Assembly: GCA_933228895.1 (NCBI GenBank)
Contig: OW121848.1
Span: forward strand, 133,194,615-133,258,614
DNA: 64,000 nt
Source of the DNA: Platycnemis pennipes
Taxonomy: Eukaryota > Arthropoda > Insecta > Odonata > Platycnemididae
Direction: 5' to 3'
Part shown: piece by piece, positions 41,883-53,455 of the stretch
How positions within the stretch are numbered: the first letter of the stretch is position 1
How the letters are laid out: every line of letters begins with the position of its first letter
Made by a program: the position numbers and the translations under genes
Notes under the pieces: model-generated
Seen by the model: the letters and a program-made list of their open reading frames with translations, nothing else
Databases searched by the model: none
What the model was told of the DNA's origin: nothing

Positions 41883-42032
41883 CAATTAACCACAGATTAA
41901 AAAACTTTATTCCGTCCCCTTGTTTCGTTGCCACTGCAACATCATCAGGCCACCTAATGATGTTGCAGGGACAACGAAACCCGGGTAGGAAAAAGTATTT
42001 TAATATGTGGTAAATTACAAATTTTGTCTTCT
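41883..42032. mobile_element. Inverted pair of hammerhead-like modules
   Basis: Two ~70-bp arms meet head to head near 41955. The minus strand of the left arm has CTGATGA, T, GTTGC-AGTG-GCAAC, GAAAC. The plus strand of the right arm has CTAATGA, T, GTTGC-AGGG-ACAAC, GAA, ACCCGGGT (palindrome), A. Outer parts (AAGTATTTTAATATGTGGT and its inverse) also match. Confidence 0.65.
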
Positions 42033-42692
42033 TTTCATTATTTCTGATGCTACTAGCATGCACTAAACAGAATTATCAGGCTGAACATTATTACTTAAGA
42101 ATTCGACAAGGCGTAAAATATTCGTCACTGTATGTGGTGCATCAGGATTCCTAAGCCGGATTTAATCGGTGGCTAAAAAGTCAAGTTCATTGCCGCACAG
42201 TGACTCCTACAGGTGGATACGAGCGTTTAGAAAGGTCGAACCCATGAATTATTTACTTGTAATAAACGCGAGACAAAAGTTGAAACCAACGGCTATAGTA
42301 TGACCTTTTTGCAAGACCCCAGCTCAAATTCTGTTAGTGGCAGAGGGTTTTCGTTGTTAACCCTATCTTAGATCGAGTGTTATGAGGAGAATACTACCAG
42401 ACACCTCTCTTATTCAGAGATACATTGTCTCTCTTACGGTGTCCTTGTGTTTAAAACACTTATTTCTCATGGATTCCGGTTAACATGAACGTTAAATTCG
42501 TACAATTCCTCTAGTTCTTAGACGGCAATACCAATGATAACCAGTTAAAACTTATTTCTATAGTGAACAGATATAATCTGCAACTCCCTTCAAGCAACAG
42601 TAAAAATTTTGTTGAAAATGTACGCGTGGTCTTTATCTTGTATATCTATTTTTGATTTAAATCAGTTCCTTTCAAATTTCGGAGTATCTGTT
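42033..42692. other. Unassigned sequence
   Basis: Nothing recognised. Confidence 0.4.
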
Positions 42693-42848
42693 CAGTGTAT
42701 TGACATCGGTACCTGCTTCTCATCCCGAAGATTCAGGTTCAAATCCCGTAAGAAATAGATAATACACTGGTGTACCAGATCCCCTGCATGAGTATTATCT
42801 GAGAGCACTTCATTCTCAGTACTTCGTCCACTGGATGGAACGTTAAAA
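42693..42848 (+). mobile_element. tRNA-headed SINE family 3, copy 2
   Basis: ATCGGTACCTGCTTCTCATC (diverged A-box half), CAGGTTCAAATCCCG (clear B box), then the family tail CTCAGTACTTCGTCCACTGG, ATGGAACGTTAAA. Confidence 0.7.
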
Positions 42849-43059
42849 AGTATACATCTTGTTGTCTTCAGCTGAGAAAAACGCCCAAGTCAGGATTCCT
42901 TTCACCTGCCCTTCAAGTCTAACTACACACATCTCCAAATCGGCCCATTTAGACCTCATATATGGGTTGTTGTCCTCTAATAACGCAAATACCAAGGGTA
43001 GGTCAACCAAGGAGCCAAAAAACTTAGGCAACAGGTATAGCTTACATAATAATTTCAAT

Positions 43060-43778
43060 TAGGCGTGTGCGATGACCGATTTTGGTCATCGATTTTCGAT
43101 GAAAAAATTTCATCGAAATGCTTCGATGACGATGGCTGTCATAGATCATCGAATAGAGTGTACACGATGATCGATGACTATCGATGGTCGGTGCGGATGT
43201 CTCGGTTGGTAGTTTGGTGAAGATTGAATTGGGTCAAACTTAATTGAGAAGGACAAGGCCTATTCATTAAAGAGCGAAACAAGCACCAAGTTACAAAGTA
43301 AGCAACAACTCTTTGTTGTGGTGTAATAAAATTCTCATTTCCGCATTTTCATCGGTGAGTAGATGTCGGTCGTCCAACACTACGTTCCCTGCGTCGCTGT
43401 AGAACCGCTCTGACGACGTTTAAGTGGCAGCAATACAGAGGTATTTCCTCGCGTACTTCTGAAGGCGGATATACACATCCTTCCTGTTGCTATACCAATG
43501 TAAGACGTCCGAAGATTTGGATAAAGCTGGGACCTCCTCGTACTTGTGGAGCTCCGCCAGGAAGGGGTCGTTAGCAGTGGTATTGTTTCTCGTGTCAGCA
43601 GCACATCACGACTCATCGACATCAATGATTCGCATCAACTCATCGGCATCGATGATTCTCATCGACTCATTGCAGTCGATGGTCGATGACATCCATCGTC
43701 ATCGATTTCATTCATCGCACCGCGATGACTGAAATCATCGTCGATGACTTCGATTAATCGACTCATCGCACAAGCCTA
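43060..43778. mobile_element. hAT transposon with perfect 8-bp target duplication
   Basis: 719 bp. TIRs TAGGCGTGTGCGATGA and, inverted, TCATCGCACAAGCCTA (one mismatch). ATTTCAAT is repeated exactly on both sides (43052-43059 and 43779-43786). Subterminal regions consist largely of repeated TCATCGAT/ATCGATGA words. It contains a broken transposase C-terminal region on the minus strand. A non-autonomous relic, but with very clean borders. Confidence 0.95.
43310..43590 (-). pseudogene. hAT transposase C-terminal region, broken
   Basis: The minus strand translates to DPFLAELHKYEEVPALSKSS, then VLHWYSNRKDVYIRLQKYA, RKYLCIAAT, an in-frame stop, then TSSERFYSDAGNVVLDDRHL, LTDENAEMRILLHHN. This is the hAT dimerisation domain (LxWW...YP.L...A...L.i.aTS..SERxFSxAGxvv...R..L). 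One stop interrupts it just before the SSER motif. The N-terminal part and catalytic residues are missing. Confidence 0.88.
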
Positions 43779-43786
43779 ATTTCAAT

Positions 43787-44825
43787 TACTTCCCTTTCAG
43801 AGATTCTTGCTAATTTCAGAGTGGTCTAGGATTTGAGATCCGTAGGAAAAACTGGAATTCTAATGGACAACACGTCTTTATCAACTTAATCCAGTTGGTT
43901 AGATGGCTTTTACCATTTAGGAATAACTGCTATAAAGCATCCTCCACATATAAACTCTTACGAAGTGTTTCCTTGCTTTCAAGCTCATACATATCCGCAG
44001 CTCTAAGTGGAATACTTCTCTCACAGAATTTCATCATGATTTCAGGTGATACGAACCCATCGTCGGACTAATTTGGGGTAGCGTGGCGGACGGTAAGCGA
44101 AACATAATCGCAGTCTTCCCGACGTCACGTGACTTTGGGCCATTCCGGTTCGCTGAGTGACCGTCTCTCCCGCCCGAAATGACTGACCCTCGAGCGACCG
44201 ACGCATCGGAAGGAATGAAAATGTAAAAAAAATGAGGACTACATGGTGGCCCCTGGGATACGCCCCTGGCTCCCCTGCAGACGACCTAATAAACAAATGC
44301 GCCGTAGTCACGACAACATAGGCCGTCTCCAAGCCCCTACCTCCATACCCCTTCCGTTCTCTCTTTCCCCAAGGGTCACGTAAAACTGATGCGTGCCCTT
44401 CGCGGGCCACTCGGTACAAGAGAGGGAGAGAAAACATTAGTCCAAACATAAACCGTGATAAAATCAGAAAATTATTTTTTTTTCTTGATTCCCTCGCGTG
44501 AAGGAAGGAATAGAGGAAAAGGTAAATGTTCTCCATCTAAGTATATCGCTTAAAACGTTTACTTAAGAAATGAAAAGCTGATTTTAATAAAATTACGGTT
44601 TCGCGTACTTTGCACGATAACCTTTATCCGAGTTTACCATCGAATTTGTTCTCTGCAACAATGAAAACTCCAACTATCAACAATGAAAGATAACAACAGT
44701 GAAAATCTATCTGGTGATAAAATTGCAAACATGAGACTATTGTCTTCGGCAATTCAGCGCGAATTCAATGTTCCGAAAAAAGGTTTATGCGAAGCAGTTG
44801 CATTGTAGCTCTTACTTGCATCTAA
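43787..44825. other. Unassigned stretch
   Basis: 44080-44450 is richer in G+C, which opens a 164-codon frame on the minus strand (44042-44536) with no recognisable domain. Not called as a gene. Confidence 0.4.
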
Positions 44826-44847
44826 GTGTAAGCAGTGCATTTTTGCT

Positions 44848-44912
44848 GATCTCCACCCCCTGCCACACACCCTAGCAGTGGCTCCCAGGGTATTGCGTAG
44901 ACTTGTTCTTGG
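44848..44912 (-). repeat. LINE 3'-UTR hairpin core (family X)
   Basis: Read on the plus strand: TCCACCCCCTGCCACACACC, CTAGCAGTGGCTCCCAGGG, TATTGCGTAGAC, the inverse of the core orientation at 53-60 kb. Confidence 0.68.
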
Positions 44913-45660
44913 AATTTGTTCTCGCAACTGCCCTCACAAAAATATGGACTTTTTATTCAATACCATCTATGGGGTCCATCGGGTTATCTAAACTGGAAAT
45001 ATAAATGCAATTTACATAATAATTTTCTTATAATATAGCATGCTTTTCTAGTGAAAATAATCTCAGTTATTTGTATGATAATGGATTGTTACTATAAGTT
45101 ATTTCGGTACGTTGTCCTTATGCCTATGTGAATAAACAATGCATCATATATCATGGTTTTTTATCCTAAGAGATTTTTTCTAGGGAGACAATGCACTCAA
45201 ACTCAAGTGTACCCTAAAAATAATCACAACAAATAATCGCTAACTTGTTGGTTTCTGTCACAAATCATGTACGATAAGATTTTAGCGTTAAATCTCTCCC
45301 CTATAAAAAAATCTTCTTCCACCCACGAGGGCGCAAAAACCCCAGATTGAATCACGGCTCAAGTGAGAGTAAGATAACACCCCACAATACAATTGGCGTT
45401 TAAATATCATTCTTTTAGCAGTGATTTACAGAGAATAAGAAAACATAAATGATAGTCAATCAGAGGCCCTAATCATAGAGTACTCCAAATTGTGACGACT
45501 CGAGAGCGCCACAGGTGTGACGTCATGATCTCAATAAAAGCAATTTTCGCACCGCGACAGTCAGAATTTTTCAATGGCGTGACGTAAAAATTTCGTCACC
45601 GCCAAGCACGTTCGTTATTGCCGAGGCTTTGATAAGTATGGTCCCATGAATAAAATCTAT
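44913..45660. other. Unassigned sequence
   Basis: Nothing recognised. Confidence 0.4.
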
Positions 45661-46097
45661 AGCCCAAGTCTTGAATCCTTCGTTACTCATGTGAACAAAT
45701 ATTGGCGTTTTCGTAACCAACGAAAACTTCGTTAACCTTGTAACGAAGTTAGATCTCAACGAATCATAGAGCGAGTCTTTAAATTACGCGTTAACAATAC
45801 AACGTGAAATCATCGTTTCTCTCATCTCGCTTGCTCTCCAGCGACATACGTGACGGCAACCAAAACTAAAACAAATGACTACGTAAATGCAAAAACCTTT
45901 TGGATTGTTTTATTTATTTCGTCATATTTAATTTGGTACACAATAAGTTAATAAGGGTGCAATGTATCGCGCCAAGAACAGTCGGAAAATTATTTAACTT
46001 AAAAAAACCATGAATTCACACAAATTGGTAATTTCAACAATAAACATGTAATCCAATGCTTTTAAAAACTGGTAGGCACCTCAACGAGATGAATGAT

Positions 46098-46268
46098 TTA
46101 CCGTACTTTTATTCTTCTTTGCATGTGACTGTTCATCGGAAATTCAATCCATTTATGAAGAATATGCTCATTTACAGCCTTAGTAATTTCCCGAATGATG
46201 CGTCTCACACTCTTCTGGCTTACACTGAGGAATAAATTCAAACCTCCTATTCTCTCATAGCTTCCATG
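46098..46268 (-). pseudogene. Harbinger transposase fragment (HTH region)
   Basis: The minus strand is open through HGSYERIGGLNLFLSVSQKS, then VRRIIREITKAVNEHI, LHKWIEFPMN, up to a stop at 46098. It resembles the segment (G)VSxxTVxRIIxxVtxAixxxLxxxIxFP before the DDE core of PIF/Harbinger (HARBI1-type) transposases. The catalytic residues should lie further downstream and are not found. Confidence 0.75.
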
Positions 46269-46574
46269 GGCAAAAAAAAGTAATGCCGTAACAAACTTTC
46301 ATCGGGAAAAAATATATATGTGGCCTTAATTCTCATAGACTTTAACTGCCGTAAACATTAATTAGGTATAACAAGTTCCATAGGGATCGCCATTTTGCAG
46401 CAATATCGAGTCCACCATCTTTCCGGTGATTTATCAAATATATTGCACGTAAATGTATTTAAAAACTGTCATGAATATTTTCAAAGCCAGGTTATAGTTA
46501 CATTATTTCAATTGTAATTGGTTATCGCTGATCATGATGACTTTATGTAGAGTCTTAAGCTCCTCCGCAAAACC

Positions 46575-46799
46575 CTAAGCAGTTTCTTGATTAAGATGAA
46601 ACATTTGAGTAATGTCATCTTCAGAAAGCTTATATGAACTTTGTCGGTCTCTTAAAAATCTCTCTCTCCTGTACAGTCGCCTTTCCTCTTTAAAAAGTAC
46701 AGTAAATGTCTTAAGATTGCCACATGTGTAAATCAAAACCAGCCAAAACGATAAATATTTCCTTCGTGGACCTGTAAACGAATGCTCATTGTTGCTCAT
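46575..46799 (-). pseudogene. Harbinger transposase N-terminal fragment
   Basis: 74 codons containing RRLYRRERFLRDRQSSYKLS and EDDITQMFHLNQETA. Harbinger nucleases share an R.R...RD..npl.lyde....FRlsketv pattern here. The piece precedes the 46098-46268 segment in the right order on the same strand. An in-frame stop follows ETA. Confidence 0.68.
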
Positions 46800-46972
46800 T
46801 GTTGCTCATTGTTTAAACGACGGAAAACAATCGATGAAAAACATTCGTTAGCAACGAATGTTTTCGAGACTCGCGCTTGTGGATAAATGAATAACTTGAA
46901 ATGAATGACGTTATCATATCGACAAATTTCATTCGTTATAGCGTAACGAATAGAACGAAAAGAAAAAAGCCC

Positions 46973-49460
46973 AGCAGGTAGCTACGTTTGTCGTGGAGAG
47001 CAATATTAATGACCCGTTTTGAGCAGAGAAACAGCAGTTATACATTACAGTTCATGGGAGATATTACCAGCAGGTGTGATCATTTGTATACAATTAAGGA
47101 TCACTTAAAATTCTTCAGGAACAGTCAGGAGCGGATATGCACTTTTTCAAAACTTGAGTGACCTAGGACTTCCAGTGAGCGACTTCCTTGGCCTTCATTC
47201 TCATTAGTTTTCATATGACTGCGGAAAGTATTCCAGAATGACTCACGCAAAAGACAGACCTGACATTTCGTGCAGTGGGTGGCCAACCGCTTTATTGCAT
47301 ATGCAGGACGTCGTCCACATCCAAGGTTCACTGTCCGCTTGTATCGTCGTTGACCTTGGACGGGACGAAATGTATATACCTATACTTTTAAATATTCCCG
47401 ACGACGCAATGCCACATATGGTCCTTCATTGTGTACCTACGTTTGCTTTCCCAAGCTAATCGCTTGGGAATACAAATGGCTGATTTGAGTTTTGGACGGT
47501 TCGTTTTTCCACGGAACGACCATGGACCGATACTGAATTCGAGTTTTGTGTTGCCTTTATTGGCAATGGAGAGTAGTGCGCTAACGTAGAAGCAGTTGTG
47601 AGAGATTTCGTTGCAGTCGGATGAATATAATCGTATTCCAGACACGTACACAGGGGAGGACAAGGGATTGTCGAGGGTCGACAATGAAGAAATGTTGACG
47701 TCACAGCCTCGGAAAATCCCCGATTTCAACGAACAAACAATTGAATTTTTGAAGGCTCTTACGTATTATAAAAATAACTCTCTGCTGACGAGATTCAATA
47801 TTTCAGACTCCTTTCGAATAAATCCGCAGGAAACCTACCAATAAACCATTCGCAATTGTGTACATCGAAAGATAAGGGATTCGCTGTCATTATATTACAC
47901 ACGTCATGCCACTTTTCTTCGCCATATTCAACAATATTGCCTGATTTCTGTCGCAACATTAAAATCTTTGGTAGAACTATAACAACAATGTCCACTACGT
48001 CACGCGAATGCAATTAATCAAGACCGTCTCGATATACAGGCCTGCTACATTGGACAAAAATCTCTGTGACGTCACTAAAGTAAACTGAACGAAATGTTTT
48101 GCTCAATTGTTTCCTAGCTATTTTCAAGGACATGCATAGTTGACATTTGTATGCTCATTGTTGAGAGTGTGAAACGTGCTGTTTTAATCGTATGCAGTAC
48201 CGTTTATTAGCATTTTTTGTGCAATAAGTATTACTATTTTATATGTTTCTCTGTGATTTTGGATTCCTAAGACGGTAAAGTGCACGGCGGCATAACAAAA
48301 TTAGACAGAATTGAAATAAAAACTAATTGCATTGTTCCACATATATATTTTTTATGTGGAACAACCATGCTACGTATATTATTACAATTATGACACAGTT
48401 TCACAAAGTTACGTTGGATACAGGTAGCTATATTCAAAATTAGACAGGTAAGCTACAGGCCTGTTTCATTCTTTACCTTGGCGAACTAGGTTACAAGTTA
48501 AATTCCTTTCAGTTTCCTTACAGCCGTTGTGATTTAGTATATCTCTAATTGATTTCTCAATGTTCGCACTTGTATTTTCTTAGTATTTTTCACCTCAGGG
48601 ATAAGCTTGACAGCTAAAATTCTTTTAGTTTCTTATCACCATTGTCATTCACATTATAATCGTCGTTTAATGGCTGCCAAGAAAATGTTTAGTGTAGAAA
48701 ACCTTGTCAGTGTTATTATTATGCAGTGCTATCGTTCGATATCGTTAGATATCGTTTATATTCCTTTCGAGATTGGCCTTCGCAACAACAATAAAAAACG
48801 CCATACTTGAGACCAATTTCATTTGCTATCCATAAGAGTTACATAGGCGATTCACTTCAAACAAAATTAAAACGTGAAAATATCTTGTAATTGCTGATAT
48901 TTGCTGCTCCCAATAGCTCTTGTCAGCTAAAGAGTGGGACCAGATTTATCATTTTAACCTATGAGCCCTCGAGAAGGAGAATATCGGTAAAATACTGATG
49001 ATGGCAAATGTAAACAAACCCATCTGTTGCGCATAACTGACGCAATTCGGAAAGGTTAGTTGCATTTGCTTCCTTATATTTTGACTTTTAAGCATGGATA
49101 TTTCTTGTTTCTAAAGTGATTGCTTGTAGAACAGCATAATATTTCTTACAGAAAATTCTGGAACGGATGGTTCAATTTCCCAATCTGTGATACATCTACG
49201 GATATATCTGTAAGGGGGGGCTTGCATCACTCAAAGAATACATGACTTTGGCTGCGTCGTATTTTTCATGTTGGACAAAGGTAGGAACAGAGGTAGTTTT
49301 TTCGTTTGACCAAGCAGACTACTCTATTTATGCAAGAATATTATATACTATGCACTTGAATTTAAAAAAACATCACACAGGAACTATTTTCGTACTGATG
49401 AAATCCACTTAATCATGAGCCTACGATGACATGGCACTATGTAATTAAGCTAAAATCCGC
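46973..49460. other. Unassigned stretch with unrecognised frames
   Basis: About 2.5 kb. The minus strand at 47125-47729 holds two adjoining frames, one with CTKCQVCLLRESFWNTF, a Cys pattern loosely like the zinc-binding tail of piggyBac transposases, but no other piggyBac motif or TTAA-linked TIR was found. 48060-49460 shows nothing recognised. Confidence 0.35.
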
Positions 49461-49990
49461 AATGGAGGTGTTTACTCGGAATCGAAATCGAAATTTTGTT
49501 CACGAAATCGTTAGATGGAAACAAAAAACGACTTTTAGTGAAAAAATAATACTTCTAACCAGAAACTATTCACTCGTAAATCAAAAATTAAAATAAGCAA
49601 AAGGTTACTCCCACCGAAGAAGCTGCTTTGAGACCACTTACGTCATCCACCTCCCGTCGACTGCTTTTAGGGAAAGGGAAGGGAGTGGAGAGGGGGTGCC
49701 GGAAGGTCTGCTCGCACAGATCTTGTCGCAACCGCTTCATTAGCAGAGTCAGCTGTGTGTCCCACATTGCGATAAGGCGAAGTAGCTTCGCGGGCTCAGT
49801 GTTGATTGGACGAAGTGGGTGACGTAAGATGTCGATGTACGCTCACTTTTCCGAAAGGGTTGAAAAAACATCAGTTTTTCGCCGCTTATAAATCGAGAAA
49901 TAATTGGCGGATCAAAAAACGGAAAAATACGGGTCTTTTTACTTTATAAACTCTATCAGATATGGAAATTAAAAAATGGTAAACGATCGA
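49461..49990 (-). repeat. Family A TIR repeat, full-length copy
   Basis: AATGGAGGTGTTTACTCGG at one end and GGTAAACGATC at the other, with CACTTTTCCGAAAGGGTT, ATCAGTTTTTCGCCGCTTAT and GCTCAGTGTTGATTGGAC inside. Confidence 0.75.
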
Positions 49991-50225
49991 TTGTTCATTG
50001 GTCGATCCCGGAGCTTAGGGGTGGGAATTAAAGACTTTTGCCGCTCTAAAAAGATTAGAAGACATACTTAGTAGGCATAAGTAAACCGTAGGTGACCGGA
50101 CCATGTAACTTAGATGGCTTACTGAAGGCCAAAGGACTGAAATGATGGCAAAGTTGATGCCGAAACCGGCAGATACCAGGAAATAGAAGGAAGAGTTAAG
50201 TCTCCAGGATGTGGCTTTGTCACCA
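49991..50225. other. Unassigned sequence between family A copies
   Basis: About 235 bp with no match to family A or any other element. Confidence 0.4.
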
Positions 50226-50434
50226 GGCTCAGTTGTGATTGGACGAAGTCGATATACGTCAGAGGTTGCACCACACCCACTTTTCCTAAAGGGTTGAAAA
50301 AAAACATCAGTTTTTCGCCTCCTTTAACTCGGGAAGTAATTGACGCATCGAAAAACGGAAAAATACCGGTCTTTTTATTTTACAAGCTCTATCAGATTCG
50401 GTAATTAAAAAACTATGGTAAACGACCCCATTTA
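50226..50434 (-). repeat. Family A TIR repeat, truncated copy
   Basis: Keeps only the end with CTCAGTTGTGATTGGACG, CACTTTTCCTAAAGGGTT and AAACGACCCCATT. It lies in the same orientation as the full copy 235 bp upstream. Confidence 0.72.
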
Positions 50435-51618
50435 AACATTTTTGTTACTTATACCACACAATGTAAATTTGGCACATTCATGGCGGCGGCGCCAACCTTT
50501 TCCACAGTGGAAATGTCTGCAAATACTTAACTCGTAAGAGCGATAATATCGAATATCTATCGGCCCTGGTATGCGAGTGAGTACGATACATGTCCAAGTC
50601 GACGTTGCAAGCGGACTCAAATGGGAGTTGATAACCTACGCATAAACACCTCTTGAGATGGAACGTGAAACGATTCATAGAACCCGGTTCCTTTCTTCCT
50701 TAATCATTATCGCCAAACATGGCACGCACTCGAAATTTACGAGGAGGAGGGAGGTACACGCCTGCTGCTAATGGGAACGAGAACCCTAAAATATATGAAG
50801 GCATGGTTTCGTACGATACACGAGACCTCGAGGAAAAGTCCTCCAGGCCCATTAAACTTCGCGAGTCGATAAACGTTTCATACACCGAGATCCATTCATC
50901 AGTTTAATTGCAGCCGTTAAAAGGAGTTTGATTAATGTGTTACGTACTTAAACTAGTGTTATGACGCATTTTCAGGGTCTTCTCGTTTCAATCAACGTAG
51001 CCTAATATGAAAGAAAAGCATTTGAAAGAACGGAAGGAATTAAAGAGTCAACCATTATAAAAGAAAATAAATGAGTCCATGATATACCAATAAAATAGTG
51101 ACAGCGTGAGTGAAGTCGGTAAAATACAGGTCGTGTAACACTATCATCGTGGAATTAATGGATGAAGGCGATACTTTGTGGAAATTAAGAACGTTCAACA
51201 TGGTAAATGAAACAAACTTTGTACTTTCCACACAGCTTAATGTATTTCCCGATCGATTACAACGACTAAGCGCCATTTTCAAAGGGGGGGGCAACTAACC
51301 AACCAACAGTTAGTCGTTGAAATCGATCCGGAAATATATAAAGCTGTGAGGAAATTACATGGTTTGTTTGATTTACCATGTTGAACTATCATCTTGCGTT
51401 CGAAACCATGTCGGGTAAGGATAATAGTTAATTTTCAGAAATACGTTAGGGTTATATTGTAAGCTACGAAATGTGCTGCTATGACGCTACTAATAAAAAT
51501 TCTAGTATTACCAATTTATAGAATATAGTAATGAAATATATGAAATACGCAAAGTAATTAAAGCACATCTGGGGTTACATAAGAATAGCTTCGAAATCAG
51601 GTACCCTACTACAGGATT
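50435..51618. other. Unassigned stretch
   Basis: A 62-codon plus-strand frame at 50719-50907 starts in a favourable AAACATGG context but overlaps an equally long minus frame and matches nothing known. Confidence 0.35.
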
Positions 51619-51633
51619 ATTCATCATAGTAGT

Positions 51634-51847
51634 CAGAGGCTTTCGGGTGCAGCTGCGTATAACGCGTTGTCAGTGGGCAAGCTTTCGCGGCCATTGCAGG
51701 ACGCATCATCAGGCAATAATGAGCTTATTGCCTGATGATGCGTCCTGCAATGGCCGCGAAAGCTTGCCCACTGACAACGCGTTATACGCAGCTGCACCCG
51801 AAAGCCTCTGACGACGATGGATTCCGCTGCGAAAACCTACGTTCCAT
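51634..51847. mobile_element. Palindromic Penelope-type insertion with 15-bp target duplication
   Basis: Two arms of about 88 bp (51634-51720 and 51726-51812) are perfect inverse copies by eye around a 5-base centre. The plus-strand arm reads CTGATGA, T, then GCG.CC-loop-GG.CGC, GAA, AGCT, T: a hammerhead-like motif. It continues past the palindrome with GATGGATTCCGCTGCG to CCAT. ATTCATCATAGTAGT occurs exactly on both sides (51619-51633 and 51848-51862), so the whole palindrome inserted as one unit. Inverted heads and a long variable duplication fit a 5'-truncated Penelope-like insertion; no protein remains. Confidence 0.82.
51726..51790 (+). ncRNA. Hammerhead-like motif in palindromic arm
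   Basis: CTGATGA at about 51729, stem II with a 6-base TGCAAT loop and one mismatch, GAA, AGCT palindrome, T at position 17, and GC after it, which can pair with GC before CTGATGA. An exact inverse copy lies in the left arm. Confidence 0.62.
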
Positions 51848-51862
51848 ATTCATCATAGTAGT

Positions 51863-53385
51863 TTAGGCAATTTACTCCAAAAAGACAAAAAAATATTGAC
51901 GCCGGAGGGATTGCATAAAGGAAAAGGCACGTTCGGAAAAATCTGAAGTCAGTGGCAGTGAGCGAAACATTTCTTCAAGTATTACTTTAAACTAATTTCA
52001 CAAATACAGCAGGTCAAAAAATGATATGAAGCCCGTACTAAGATTTCGTTATCCAAAGCCTGAGAACACTTAATGAAGCAAGAATTATTTGAAGCAGACC
52101 AATTCCAATGTACTTCTGTATCCCCATATACCCTTCCAGGCTGTCACTAGGGTATGTTGTAACGGAGATAGGTCAACAATAACCGTAAAAGTAAGGGTAC
52201 AATGGCAAGGGTTAGGTGAAAACTGATAAAAGGCATATTTTATGAGCAAGTTTGAAATTTTTTTTTGGTAGGTATACTTTGGCTGGCGGGTAGAAAAAAC
52301 AATATTATCGAAAATTTCGACCCAAAAATTGATTTAACTTGTAATTTATCATAATTTTCTCCATAACTGGCATAGTGCTGGGTACATGAACTGTATCCGC
52401 TGTTCCAGTCTCAAATATGTACATTTTTGAATTTCTCAAGCACCTAAATCTAGCTTGCATACCCATATTGTCCTTCAGGTGTTAATATTAAGCGATTCAA
52501 TTACAAGAATTTCATGGGTGACTTGATGAATTGAAAACAGCTTTTTCTGAGTAGAATAAACACCTACGCTTAAAGATCATATGGAAGATTTGGTTAAACA
52601 TACCTGTGAAAAGAGTGAAATCGTAAGCGGTGATTAAGACGCGATAAAAATTCTCCTAATATTTGCAGATTCATTGATTACAAATTGTATGTGCCTCAGA
52701 AATGTATCGTAATTTATCACAGTGTTTAGTTTGAAATCGCACACCAATACACTAAGTTGGCTACCGTTTCCATATTAAGGGTCGCGTCATCACTTTCGAA
52801 TCGCATATTGATGATGACGATTTATACATCTCCTTATTGCATCCTATAAAGGAGATACGTTCGCTCGTATGTGGACGGATGTTCGCGAATTCAATCGATG
52901 TTCCAAAGAGGACTTTGACCCCCAGAGATAGACAATGCCCTGAAAATCTACGATTCCCATTTTCACCCCCGTTCGAACCCTCGTTATCCGCGCACGTTGG
53001 CGGTGGAACCGCAGGCCATTCGGGAGCGGATCTCCCATTAACGCGAGCGCTCCGGGGTTCTGTGCGTAGAGGCTCATGGGAATGCGGGGGGGAGGGGCGA
53101 GCGGAGGTAGGGGAGAGGGGAATGGAGGTAACGGGGGAGGAGGAGAAGGTTGCTGCTGACTGAGGAGAGGCCGGGTCAGTAATTTTGAGTTTCAAGTCTG
53201 CTCCAAACTTTGCAGCGCCACGAATCGGAATCAAATTACACTAATTGTAAGTTTAGAGTGAATGTAAGGATATCTATTTAAACCTAATGTTTGATATTAT
53301 CTTGTTTATCTGATGAAAACTAGATCATTATGCACGGGCATAATTTTTGAGGGGAAGTACGAGAACAAATTTCGAGAGTACGTCT
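51863..53385. other. Unassigned stretch with a GC-rich block
   Basis: About 52850-53160 is GC- and CpG-rich, opening frames on both strands (52761-53234 minus, 52837-53163 plus). A GTTCGAACCCTCG word there looks like a tRNA arm but no cloverleaf follows. No gene called. Confidence 0.4.
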
Positions 53386-53455
53386 ATGCACATAACCCGC
53401 GTGCTACCGCGAGGGTGTGTGGCAGGGGGTGAAGATGACAAAATTATGCACTCCT
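53386..53455 (+). repeat. LINE 3'-UTR hairpin core (family X)
   Basis: GCTACCGCGAGGGTGTGTGG, CAGGGGGTGAAGATGACAAA, ATTATGCACTCCTGA. Confidence 0.72.

Larger units (their letters stand above)
45661..46972. mobile_element. Decayed PIF/Harbinger transposon
   Basis: The left end CCCAAGTCTTGAATCCTTCG, with ATTGGCGTTTTCGTAACCAA inside, and the right-end block AATAACTTGAAATGAATGAC, AATTTCATTCGTTATAGCGT match the two ends of the 175-bp MITE at 21341-21515. Two transposase segments lie inside on the minus strand. At about 1.3 kb it is too short for a complete two-ORF element, and the frames are broken. The right boundary is approximate. Confidence 0.78.

Noticed and set aside
44042..44536. 164-codon minus-strand frame
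   Set aside because: Longest frame outside the Penelope element, but it lies in a GC-rich patch and shows no domain or periodic codon pattern that I can recognise.
47125..47729. Two minus-strand frames with a CxxCxxC-like segment, considered as piggyBac
   Set aside because: Only one weak Cys pattern; no DDE motifs and no TTAA-linked terminal repeats.
52761..53234. 157- and 108-codon overlapping frames on opposite strands
   Set aside because: Both are open because of a CpG-rich block; neither resembles a protein family.
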